Virus record (IMG/VR): IMGVR_UViG_3300027971_001851
Location: 1-20,390 of that record
Length of the DNA stretch: 20,390 nt
Origin: a virus
Strand: one strand, 5' to 3'
Shown here: piece by piece, positions 14,364 to 19,910 of the stretch
Numbering within the stretch: position 1 is the stretch's first letter
Layout of the letters: every line of letters begins with the position of its first letter
Position numbers and translations under genes: made by a program
The notes under the pieces: model-generated
The model's input: the letters and a program-made list of their open reading frames with translations, nothing else
Told to the model about the DNA's origin: nothing
The model's database searches: none

Positions 14364-14723
14364 ATGACATCAGAGCAGGGCGTGGAGAAAACCAGCGAGG
14401 AAGTTTTTACAAAGAAGCACGATCTCCATCTCACCACCTTGCAAATGGCGGCGGTCGAGTCGATGGAGAGAAAATATAAAAAGGGAGTCGTAGAAAATTG
14501 TGGAACTAAATTGTGGGAGATGCCCACTGCCCGCTTGGTTGAAGAAGCCATAGCCGAGGCGACAGATCAAATGGTATATCTCCTCACCCTACGCCAGCAA
14601 ATGCACATTGTAATGGAGCTTGCTAGGGATGGATGCACAGACGAAACATTGACAAACCCACGAGCTAGAGAGTGTTGCAATCTTATTTACACAACTCTTA
14701 CAGGCCAATCTAAACCCTTATGA
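14364..14723 (+). CDS. Helical protein, possibly MazG-like nucleotide pyrophosphohydrolase
   Basis: A 119-residue, largely helical protein. The centre has 'KYKKGVVENCGTKLWEM' followed by 'LVEEAIAEATDQMVYLLTL'. The E-E-x-x-x-E-x-x-D-type helix with a following Y-L resembles the metal-binding helix of all-alpha NTP pyrophosphohydrolases (MazG/dUTPase type), which many phages carry. The second half lacks an obvious partner motif, so this is tentative. The AAAGG before the ATG is too close to be an ideal ribosome site. The gene is joined to the phosphoesterase gene by ATGA overlap. Confidence 0.5.
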   Translation: MTSEQGVEKTSEEVFTKKHDLHLTTLQMAAVESMERKYKKGVVENCGTKLWEMPTARLVEEAIAEATDQMVYLLTLRQQMHIVMELARDGCTDETLTNPRARECCNLIYTTLTGQSKPL

Positions 14724-15460
14724 AGCCCTTAAAGTTCGTCGCTTGTGGAGACATCCACGGCGATGAACAAGACGCTCCTTCGGTGAAAGCCCTGCTCGCT
14801 TTCACGAAAGAATACAAACCCGATCTCGTAGTTTGCATCGGTGACCTCTGGGATTTTAGGGCAATCAGAAAAGGGGCGGGCGATGAGGAGCAAGCATCGA
14901 GCTTGCAAAAGGATTGGGACGCAGGGGAGGAGTTCATTCGAGAGTTCTTTAAGTTCGGCGATGAGAGAATCTTTTTAAGAGGCAACCACGATGAACGGAT
15001 TTTTGATATGGCTAGTAACAGCCGAAGCGGAGTAGCTCGTGATTATGCCAATGATGGGATTGAGAATATCGAATTGATAATGAAGGAAACCAAGGCGAGG
15101 ATGTTCCCTTATGATTCAGTCGGCGGGATTTACAAGTGTGGCTCGCTCTCATTCGCACACGGTTACGGCCACGCAATGCACTCTGCCAAACAACACAGCG
15201 ATGCCTATGGGGATGTTATCTTCGGCCACACCCACGCCATTGACTATTTCCGTAGCGTCTCGATCGACCCCCGGACTGGCTACAATATCGGATGCCTATG
15301 CAACAAGACCCCAGAATATAATCGAGGCCAACTCCGTAGACTCCGCTGGCAACACGGCTGGGCGTTTGGGGCGATCTACCCAGACAAGACACACGAAGTT
15401 TTTCAAGCAAGGCAACGAGGCAACAAGTTTTATTTACCCACGGACATAAAGGCATTTTAA
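14720..15460 (+). CDS. Calcineurin-like metallophosphoesterase
   Basis: A 246-residue protein with all the metal-binding blocks of the calcineurin-like phosphoesterase superfamily in order: GDIHG (10-14), GDLWD (41-45), GNHDE (88-92), a histidine in 'FAHGYGH' (145-151) and GHTH (169-172). These ligate two metal ions and hydrolyse phosphoester bonds. Phage members include nucleases, protein phosphatases and cyclic-nucleotide phosphodiesterases; the substrate cannot be told here. The length is normal for a stand-alone domain, and there is no signal peptide. It begins by ATGA overlap with the MazG-like gene, so the two may act together in nucleotide or nucleic-acid metabolism (inference). Confidence 0.88.
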   Translation: MKPLKFVACGDIHGDEQDAPSVKALLAFTKEYKPDLVVCIGDLWDFRAIRKGAGDEEQASSLQKDWDAGEEFIREFFKFGDERIFLRGNHDERIFDMASNSRSGVARDYANDGIENIELIMKETKARMFPYDSVGGIYKCGSLSFAHGYGHAMHSAKQHSDAYGDVIFGHTHAIDYFRSVSIDPRTGYNIGCLCNKTPEYNRGQLRRLRWQHGWAFGAIYPDKTHEVFQARQRGNKFYLPTDIKAF

Positions 15461-15462
15461 TT

Positions 15463-15732
15463 ATGAAATCAAATCCTTGGCAGAAACTTTTACAAGAACA
15501 CATCAAAGACAAGTTTGCTCCACCCCAGCCAGAGGGATATTATACGAGGGAACAAGTCAGTAAGTTGTGGCAGAAATCAATGAACACAACCTCACGGATG
15601 CTCAATCAAATGCTCGAACAAAAGAAAGTGGAGATGAAAAGACATCCCTTTATTATTGCCAGAAAAGATCATCGTGTAATTCGCAACCTTAAAATCTTCA
15701 AGATTCTCCCTATAAAGCACCCCCACAAGTAG
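15463..15732 (+). CDS. Small winged-helix-like DNA-binding candidate, 89 aa
   Basis: It starts three bases after the phosphoesterase stop. The middle, 'YYTREQVSKLWQKSMNTTSR' then 'MLNQMLEQKKVEMKRHPFII', reads as helix, turn, recognition helix, wing, which matches small winged helix proteins ('yt..ela...g.s..tv...L..L...g.v......'). The C-terminus is strongly basic (KDHRVIRNLKIFKILPIKHP). It could be a transcription factor for the modules on either side, especially as an inverted repeat lies over its 3' end. The assignment is from pattern only. Confidence 0.55.
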   Translation: MKSNPWQKLLQEHIKDKFAPPQPEGYYTREQVSKLWQKSMNTTSRMLNQMLEQKKVEMKRHPFIIARKDHRVIRNLKIFKILPIKHPHK

Positions 15733-15745
15733 CGTGTTTATAGGG
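15708..15745 (+). repeat. Perfect 9-bp inverted repeat at a module boundary
   Basis: CCCTATAAA (15708-15716) and TTTATAGGG (15737-15745) are exact reverse complements with a 20-nt loop. Inside the loop CAC and GTG can pair after one bulged base. The stop codon of the winged-helix-like gene lies in the loop. No run of T follows, so a simple intrinsic terminator is doubtful; a factor-dependent terminator, mRNA-stabilising hairpin or operator remains possible. Confidence 0.55.
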
Positions 15746-15772
15746 ACTTACAAACAATCGTTAAAATAAGAC

Positions 15773-15810
15773 AAATAAACCCTTTACAAGTTGGGGGAGT
15801 GTGATAGGGT
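15773..15810 (+). promoter_or_regulatory. Candidate promoter with conserved AAATAAACCCTTTACAAGTT motif (copy 1)
   Basis: The motif at 15773-15792 contains TTTACA (15783-15788), five of six matches to a sigma70 -35 box. A weak -10-like TAGGGT (15805-15810) follows after 16 nt. The ATG at 15817 lies 34 bases after the start of TTTACA. A near-identical copy precedes the gene at 16249, which raises confidence in a regulatory role. Confidence 0.4.
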
Positions 15811-15816
15811 GTGGGT

Positions 15817-16095
15817 ATGCAAACAACCACAGCAAACACAAGATACTCAAAACAAGTCCACTCATTCACCGATGAAGATGGGGAAACAATAAATGCAATC
15901 GTTTATGGAGGACTAGATCATCCGAGCGATATCAACGGAAATATACACATCGTTGATCTTGGTGAGGGCCACGAGGGAGGACGCTATATGCTGACCCTTG
16001 AAAATGATGGATGGCTTTCTGATGATTTGAAAGACCTTGAGCCCCGCCTCTTTGAATGGATGAAAGCCGAAGGATACGAAGAAGATTCCCAATAA
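15817..16095 (+). CDS. Hypothetical acidic protein, 92 aa
   Basis: The ATG at 15817 is preferred to the in-frame GTG six bases earlier, because AGGGTG then lies a few bases upstream. The product is acidic and compact (FTDEDGETINAIVYGGLDHP, GNIHIVDLGEGHEGGRYMLT, LKDLEPRLFEWMKAEGYEED), probably alpha/beta. It opens the right-hand gene module just after the first conserved TTTACA motif, so it may be expressed early. No family is recognised and it has no membrane segment. Confidence 0.55.
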   Translation: MQTTTANTRYSKQVHSFTDEDGETINAIVYGGLDHPSDINGNIHIVDLGEGHEGGRYMLTLENDGWLSDDLKDLEPRLFEWMKAEGYEEDSQ

Positions 16096-16122
16096 CCCCC
16101 AACCAAGAAAGAACCCAATCAA

Positions 16123-16209
16123 ATGAACAAACTCCTCATATCCTACATCGCTGGCCTCGTGATCGGGGCTGGCTCGGTGCTGGTAATAGTTGAACATCTA
16201 CTTAAATAA
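16123..16209 (+). CDS. Very small membrane protein, 28 aa
   Basis: The ATG, with context ATCAAATGA, opens a frame of 28 codons reading MNKLLISYIAGLVIGAGSVL then VIVEHLLK. Nearly the whole product is one membrane helix with a GxxxG-like motif (G15xG17). It lies between two supported genes without overlap, and its stop falls inside the second conserved TTTACA motif region. Such mini membrane proteins are frequent among phage early genes. Function unknown. Confidence 0.45.
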   Translation: MNKLLISYIAGLVIGAGSVLVIVEHLLK

Positions 16210-16241
16210 ACCTTTACAACTTAAAATCGAAATCCTAGAAC
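16204..16241 (+). promoter_or_regulatory. Candidate promoter with conserved AAATAAACCTTTACAACTT motif (copy 2)
   Basis: The motif at 16204-16222 differs from copy 1 by one missing C and one substitution. TTTACA (16213-16218), then 17 nt, then TAGAAC (16236-16241) gives five of six and four of six matches to sigma70 -35 and -10 boxes. Transcription would begin close to the ATG at 16249, so the transcript could be nearly leaderless. Confidence 0.42.
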
Positions 16242-16248
16242 AAATCAA

Positions 16249-16818
16249 ATGACATCCTTCCCCCTCCCCGCCAGACCGCAAGCCTCCGCAGTTCCAGCGC
16301 GGCACATCGAGTTCAAAAAAGATACAGCTATCGAAGGTAAGGCAAATGGCTGGCGGGGCTTGTTCGATCAAGAAACCAAGCAAGGCTACAACCGCCACGG
16401 CAAGTTCGCCTCGAACCACAACCTAATGGCCGAGAGGATTCTTGGTGCTGGAATCAAATCACGCTTTGTCGATTGTGAAATTATGGGGCAAAGGACAAAG
16501 ACTGGCAAAGGAACAATCGTAGTGATGGATGCGTTCGACCCAGCCAATCCGAAGCCTTATGCAGAACGGATGAAAGAGATTGAACACTTGGAGGCCGTCA
16601 CCTTTGATATCCCAAACAACAAGCTCCTCCGCTTTGTCCGTCTCGCACACCATAAGATCAATTCGATATGGGAAGAGATGAACTTCCAAAACAATAAGGC
16701 GGGGGAAGTAATCTGGGAGGGCTTCGTGATGAAAGCCCTTGATGACGGCAAATATCCCTACATCACCAACCCCTCTTACTGTTCCCCCGCTTGGCAGAAG
16801 CAACGGATACGCTGGTGA
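16249..16818 (+). CDS. ATP-dependent ligase-like nucleotidyltransferase domain without OB domain
   Basis: A 189-residue protein carrying the covalent nucleotidyltransferase motifs in order. Motif I is K31-A-N-G-W-R36, with K31 the expected adenylated lysine. An R-x-G-K element follows (R49-H-G-K52), as in DNA ligases. Motif III is FVDCEIMG with E77, motif IIIa is near VVMDAFD (91-97), motif IV is EGFVMK (157-162) and motif V is W182-Q-K-Q-R186. The 'YAERMKEIEHL' helix between them is also ligase-like. The protein stops three residues after motif V, so the OB-fold domain with motif VI is absent, and the usual KxDG aspartate is Asn. It could be a minimal DNA or RNA ligase helped by a partner, or an adenylyltransferase with another target. 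Known ATP ligases of the small classes are about 250-300 residues. The stop overlaps the next start (GTGA). Confidence 0.7.
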   Translation: MTSFPLPARPQASAVPARHIEFKKDTAIEGKANGWRGLFDQETKQGYNRHGKFASNHNLMAERILGAGIKSRFVDCEIMGQRTKTGKGTIVVMDAFDPANPKPYAERMKEIEHLEAVTFDIPNNKLLRFVRLAHHKINSIWEEMNFQNNKAGEVIWEGFVMKALDDGKYPYITNPSYCSPAWQKQRIRW

Positions 16819-17039
16819 TTATTTTCCTCGTAGTTTTCTTTGGGCTTCTGATTCTGCAGGGCGTGAGGATATTTGCAAAGCACATCGACCAGCAGAATTA
16901 TGAACGCAGGAAGTTTTATTTATTTGTGGCCGCCGAGCTAGACAAGATGGACAAGATTGTTGCCGAGGGCAACCAGCCAAAAGAACCAAAGCAACCAGAG
17001 CTAGTCCTGCCTAGCAAGAACTGGGTGGGGCGAAACTAA
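16815..17039 (+). CDS. Small single-pass membrane protein, 74 aa
   Basis: The GTG at 16815 is chosen for its 4-nt GTGA overlap with the ligase-like gene; an in-frame TTG lies 24 bases earlier. Residues 2-16 form a membrane helix (IIFLVVFFGLLILQG). A basic helical stretch follows (RIFAKHIDQQNYERRKFY), then an acidic helix (AAELDKMDKIVAEG) and a Pro/Lys-rich tail. The positive residues after the helix predict a cytoplasmic C-terminus. It sits between a ligase-like gene and a nuclease-like gene with no gap. Function unknown. Confidence 0.5.
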   Translation: MIIFLVVFFGLLILQGVRIFAKHIDQQNYERRKFYLFVAAELDKMDKIVAEGNQPKEPKQPELVLPSKNWVGRN

Positions 17040-17360
17040 ATGAAGCTCTCCCCATCAGCCAAGTTCGAGATTCTTTGGAAGAGTCTGGGCGGGTGGGGGC
17101 TGATAAGGGAATACAAGTTTGCCGATGGCAGAAGGTTTCGTTTTGATTACTATCACATCGACGGCGTAGCCATTGAATTGGAGGGCGGGGTGTGGGTGCG
17201 TGGCAGGCATACCAGACCCTCCGGATTCCTCAACGATATGGAAAAATACAACCTTGCCGCATCGATGGGCATCCTAGTTTTCCGAATACCCTCTCACGAT
17301 ATCTCTGCCAAGTGGCTTTCCCCGATAATAAAAACCATAAAAGAAAGGACAACCAAATGA
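17040..17360 (+). CDS. PD-(D/E)XK-type nuclease-like protein, 106 aa
   Basis: It starts directly after the previous stop. 'RFRFDYYHIDGVAIELEGGV' (residues 32-51) and 'GRHTRPSGFLNDMEKYNLAA' (55-74), ending in 'GILVFRIP', match a compact family of phage endonucleases of the restriction-endonuclease fold. In that family an Asp (D36), an E-x-E pair (E46/E48) and a D..KYN helix (D66-K69) surround the metal site. An N-terminal helix with E10 fits the fold. Such proteins act as Vsr-like, resolvase-like or other structure-specific nucleases; the exact substrate is unknown. The ligase-like gene nearby suggests DNA processing. The stop overlaps the next start (ATGA). Confidence 0.65.
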   Translation: MKLSPSAKFEILWKSLGGWGLIREYKFADGRRFRFDYYHIDGVAIELEGGVWVRGRHTRPSGFLNDMEKYNLAASMGILVFRIPSHDISAKWLSPIIKTIKERTTK

Positions 17361-17572
17361 GTGAAGAACTGCCCACATTCTGGCATCAAGAACCAGCCAA
17401 GAAAAAATTACCAAATGAAACTACGGATGAATGGATAGTAAGAGTGTTTGGAGCTTTCCCCGATACAGAGTTCGACAGCCGGAATGACTTTAGATTTTTG
17501 AACTTACCCAAGACACAGAAAGAAAACGCCGAAGGCTTTGGCGTATTCGACGACGGACAACACAAACAATAA
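17357..17572 (+). CDS. Hypothetical protein, 71 aa
   Basis: The ATG at 17357 overlaps the nuclease-like stop in ATGA; a much longer in-frame extension upstream lies wholly inside that gene and is not needed. The product is polar and rich in charged and aromatic residues (LPTFWHQEPAKKKLPNETTD, EWIVRVFGAFPDTEFDSR, NDFRFLNLP). It has no membrane segment and no recognised family. It ends 20 bases before the ssDNA-handling candidate, which has its own ribosome site. Confidence 0.5.
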   Translation: MSEELPTFWHQEPAKKKLPNETTDEWIVRVFGAFPDTEFDSRNDFRFLNLPKTQKENAEGFGVFDDGQHKQ

Positions 17573-17592
17573 ACAATAGGAGAAATAACCAA

Positions 17593-18423
17593 ATGAATGA
17601 ACAGATAGTATTAAAGAATGACCACGGCCTAGGCCACTCCAACGGAGTGCAAAACTATATGCGACAAGCTACCGATGTAGCCGGCGTGTGTAGGGCAATC
17701 GTAATGGAAACAGCCCAGCAGATAGGCAAAGGCGATAAGAAGTATGTGCGTGTCGAGGGCTGGCAATCCATCGCAGTAGCTCACGGATGCGTTGCGAGTG
17801 CTAGAGATGTTGAGCGTCTCGAAGATGGCTATCGTTGCATCGGTGAGGTGAAGCGAATGGACAACGGCCAAGTAATATCAAGTGCCGAGGGGTTCTTGGG
17901 TGACGATGAGCCGATGTGGGCAAGCCGCCCGACCTACGCGAAGCGAGCGATGTGCCAGACTCGTGCAATCAGTCGGGCTTGTCGCTCTGCATTTGCTCAT
18001 ATCGTAGTCCTAATCGACAAGAGCCTATCCACCACACCAGCCGAGGAAGTTCCTTATGGTGGATTCCAAGACATAAACACGGACAAGTTTGAGGAAGCAC
18101 CCAAGCCCGAACCCGCAAAGATCAGCAAGGCAGACTTGGCAGACATCACGGCTAAACTAAACGCCCCCAATAAAACCAACGGAGCAGAGCCAAGGGATAT
18201 GGAATTAAAGTTTGGTAAGTATAAAGGCTCAACCCTTCGACAGATCGCCGCCTTCGGTGAGAAGGGCTTGGACTACTTGGACTGGTTGAGCAAACAAGAA
18301 CTCAAACCCGGCAAGGACGGCCAACCATATAAGAACGACATCATACGCAACGAAATCATCCAAGAGATTCTTTTGGAGAGCGAGGCGTTAAGTAAAGGAA
18401 CACCCGATGAAATCCCATTCTGA
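17593..18423 (+). CDS. Putative ssDNA-handling protein with exonuclease X-like C-terminal domain and SSB-like tip
   Basis: A 276-residue protein with a clear ribosome site (AGGAG). Residues 15-145 form a conserved-looking domain (YVRVEGWQSIAVAHGCVASA, then YAKRAMCQTRAISRACRSAF). It resembles phage proteins often placed with recombination or annealing genes of the ERF/Rad52-like type, but this link is tentative. A Pro/Lys/Glu linker (165-200) leads to 'LKFGKYKGSTLRQIA' and 'LDYLDWLSKQ' (about 205-236). That block matches the small DUF3820/exodeoxyribonuclease X C-terminal domain. The last residues are TPDEIPF, close to the DDDIPF tip by which bacterial SSB recruits repair proteins. Together these features suggest a replication or recombination mediator. 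The family assignment of the N-terminal domain is the weak point. Confidence 0.62.
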   Translation: MNEQIVLKNDHGLGHSNGVQNYMRQATDVAGVCRAIVMETAQQIGKGDKKYVRVEGWQSIAVAHGCVASARDVERLEDGYRCIGEVKRMDNGQVISSAEGFLGDDEPMWASRPTYAKRAMCQTRAISRACRSAFAHIVVLIDKSLSTTPAEEVPYGGFQDINTDKFEEAPKPEPAKISKADLADITAKLNAPNKTNGAEPRDMELKFGKYKGSTLRQIAAFGEKGLDYLDWLSKQELKPGKDGQPYKNDIIRNEIIQEILLESEALSKGTPDEIPF

Positions 18424-18595
18424 ACTCATCCAAGATATTCTTAACGATGTGAGGAATAAGGCCGCCGACCTCGAAAGAGAACGATGTGCCGACCTCGTGC
18501 AACAACTGGCAGACGGAACGGAAGATGCAGTCATCACCGGAATCTTAAATGAGGTCGTGCTTGCGATTAGGAGGCTAGGAGATGTCAGCCGTTGA
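18407..18595 (+). CDS. Small helical hypothetical protein, 62 aa
   Basis: The ATG lies inside the 3' end of the previous gene (17-nt overlap), and the stop overlaps the following gene by 14 nt. The product is helical and charged (ELIQDILNDVRNKAADLERE, RCADLVQQLADGTEDAVITG, ILNEVVLAIRRL). The 'E.eRCA.......A......A..IR' pattern is common among unnamed small phage proteins encoded in early operons. No function is known. Confidence 0.5.
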   Translation: MKSHSELIQDILNDVRNKAADLERERCADLVQQLADGTEDAVITGILNEVVLAIRRLGDVSR

Positions 18596-18803
18596 TGTTG
18601 AAGTTCCAGAAACCAAATGGTCAATGCTTGTTTGGAAAACAATAAAGGAGAAACCATATAACGATGAAAGAGTTCTTATGGATATCGGCGGTGAAGTTGT
18701 TGTCGGTCGTTTCATTGATGGCTCGTTTGTCTCTCGAAGCTGGGGACATTCTGAAAATGATGTTCGGCTTTGGGCAAGCTGGCCGAAAGCACCCAAATGG
18801 TAA
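18582..18803 (+). CDS. Small DUF551-like protein, 73 aa
   Basis: A 73-residue beta-rich protein. 'KTIKEKPYNDERVLMDIGG', 'VVVGRFIDGSFVSRSWG' and the final 'VRLWASWPKAPKW' fit the pattern of DUF551 and similar phage proteins (e.g. 'W..l.e.Pp....Vl....g....g...dg.F.......v..W..lP..P'). These small proteins of unknown function are common in phage accessory regions. A competing frame at 18664-18939 is less convincing because it would cover most of two better-supported genes. Confidence 0.5.
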   Translation: MSAVDVEVPETKWSMLVWKTIKEKPYNDERVLMDIGGEVVVGRFIDGSFVSRSWGHSENDVRLWASWPKAPKW

Positions 18804-18946
18804 CTTTCCTTTCATCCATCGGGAAAGTTTTGTGGGAGTTATTCGTGGTCGGTATAGGATGCTTGAGTCTGTTTCTCACCATTCTATTTGCGAGCGAAAT
18901 GTTGTGGGATTTAATAAAAGATATATGGAGGAGAATTAAAAAATGA
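18797..18946 (+). CDS. Small single-pass membrane protein, 49 aa
   Basis: The ATG (context CCCAAATGG) overlaps the previous stop by seven bases, and the stop forms ATGA with the next gene. Both junctions support translation. Residues 14-33 (LFVVGIGCLSLFLTILFASE) form one membrane helix, followed by an amphipathic basic end (LWDLIKDIWRRIKK). It is the third tiny membrane protein in the early module. Function unknown; membrane targeting of replication or host takeover are possibilities. Confidence 0.55.
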   Translation: MVTFLSSIGKVLWELFVVGIGCLSLFLTILFASEMLWDLIKDIWRRIKK

Positions 18947-19149
18947 GCGTCAAAAGATTGAGCCTTGTTGATGAGTTTCACGGACTAGTTAGCAGAAGAT
19001 TGAAAGACTTGTTTAAGAGATTGAACCACGCAGAAGTGGAAAACTTTAAGGACATCATCAGCCACCTCGACTACTCTCATCGTATTACTAAAGAACTACT
19101 GGAACGAGCGAAGAAGTATCAGAAGCGAGATGCGGAGAAGAAAAAGTGA
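18943..19149 (+). CDS. Small basic helical protein, 68 aa
   Basis: It has ATGA overlap upstream and GTGA overlap with the initiator-like gene downstream. GGAGGAGA lies about ten bases before the start and is the strongest ribosome site in this stretch. The product is a charged, all-helical protein (LVDEFHGLVSRRLKDLFKRL, NHAEVENFKDIISHLDYSHR, KELLERAKKYQKRDAEKKK). Being coupled to the replication initiator candidate it might assist it, but no family is recognised. Confidence 0.5.
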   Translation: MSVKRLSLVDEFHGLVSRRLKDLFKRLNHAEVENFKDIISHLDYSHRITKELLERAKKYQKRDAEKKK

Positions 19150-19910
19150 AGCGAGATTCTTTCTGGTTTCCCTTTGAACCTAATCGCTGGCTTGCGAATG
19201 AGAAGCTGGCCTTGGTGAGCCTTGAGGCCAAGGGACTATGGATTCACCTATTATGCCTTATGTATAAGGCTAACGCCGGCGGGAAGCTAACGATCAACGG
19301 CAACTCCCCAAGCCCAGAGCAGATCAGTCGGATGGTTGGGCAAGATGCCAAGCCACTCCTTCAAGAGCTTGAGGTTGCAGGGGTTTATGAAATTAAAGAT
19401 GGGGCAATTTATCACGGAGGAGTGGCCTCTGGACTGGCAAAGATGGAGGAAAGATCGGCTGGATATGCTCGAAGGATAACCCATAGATGCGCCATAGATG
19501 CACCATCTATGAACCATCTATCGTCCATAGATGAACCATCTATCGTATATAATAATAGTAATAGTAAGAGTAAGAGTTATAGTAATAAGGATAACAAGAA
19601 AGAGAGAGAGGTCTTACGCCCTACGCACGCTGAATGGATTGCCTTTGCAAATGAGATCGGATGGAGGCTTACGGATGCAGAGTCGGCTTTTGATTACTAC
19701 CAGAGCAACGGATGGAAGGTTGGGGGAAGGGCATCGGTTAAGGATTGGCGAGCGTGTGCGAGAAATTGTCAGCGTAGGAGCAACCAACAACCAATGAAAG
19801 GAAATCAACCAATGAAAAAACCAATCAAGTCGGGGTGTGAATCCCCACCAACCTACAAAATTATGGGCTTTCATACGCTCGAAGCGTGGGAAAAGGCGGG
19901 TTGTCCGTGA
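19146..19910 (+). CDS. Phage replication initiator-like protein (winged-helix N-terminus)
   Basis: The GTG at 19146 overlaps the previous stop (GTGA). The 254-residue product opens with 'SFWFPFEPNRWLANEKLALV' followed by 'SLEAKGLWIHLLCLMYKANA', 'SPEQISRMVGQDAKPLLQEL' and 'VAGVYEIKDGAIY' (residues 5-90). This is the winged-helix pattern of phage replisome organiser/initiator proteins. A low-complexity polar linker (about residues 112-150; SSIDEPSIV, then NSNSKSKSYSNKD) joins it to a C-terminal region (AFDYYQSNGWKVGGRASVKD, WRACARNCQRR). The Y..Y...GW.......DW.....R.C block is typical of DnaD-like or initiator C-termini that recruit the helicase loader or helicase. The linker coincides with an 11-bp iteron array and an AT-rich tract. 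Like lambda O, the gene may carry the origin it acts on. Confidence 0.68.
   Translation: MKRDSFWFPFEPNRWLANEKLALVSLEAKGLWIHLLCLMYKANAGGKLTINGNSPSPEQISRMVGQDAKPLLQELEVAGVYEIKDGAIYHGGVASGLAKMEERSAGYARRITHRCAIDAPSMNHLSSIDEPSIVYNNSNSKSKSYSNKDNKKEREVLRPTHAEWIAFANEIGWRLTDAESAFDYYQSNGWKVGGRASVKDWRACARNCQRRSNQQPMKGNQPMKKPIKSGCESPPTYKIMGFHTLEAWEKAGCP
19481..19610 (+). other. Candidate replication origin: six 9-bp sites at 11-bp spacing plus AT-rich hexamer tract
   Basis: The 9-mers begin at 19481, 19492, 19503, 19514, 19525 and 19536, exactly 11 bp apart. They read CCATAGATG, CCATAGATG, CCATCTATG, CCATCTATC, CCATAGATG and CCATCTATC. The cores CATAGATG and CATCTATG are reverse complements, so the array mixes both orientations. 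From 19545 a TA-rich tract follows, with hexamers AATAGT, AATAGT, AAGAGT, AAGAGT, TATAGT from 19554 to 19583. An 11-bp period is not a multiple of three, so the amino-acid sequence cannot explain it. Sites once per helical turn next to easily melted DNA inside an initiator gene match a phage origin. Confidence 0.65.

Noticed and set aside
18664-18939. A + strand 91-codon frame competing with the genes at 18582 and 18797
   Set aside because: The alternatives have linked overlaps on both sides (including ATGA into the next gene) and a clear membrane protein. This frame would replace both and gives no recognisable product.
19481-19545. The short regular repeats considered as a CRISPR array
   Set aside because: The units are 9 bp with 2-bp gaps and lie within a coding gene. 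There are no 20-40 bp repeats or spacers and no cas genes, so iterons explain them better.
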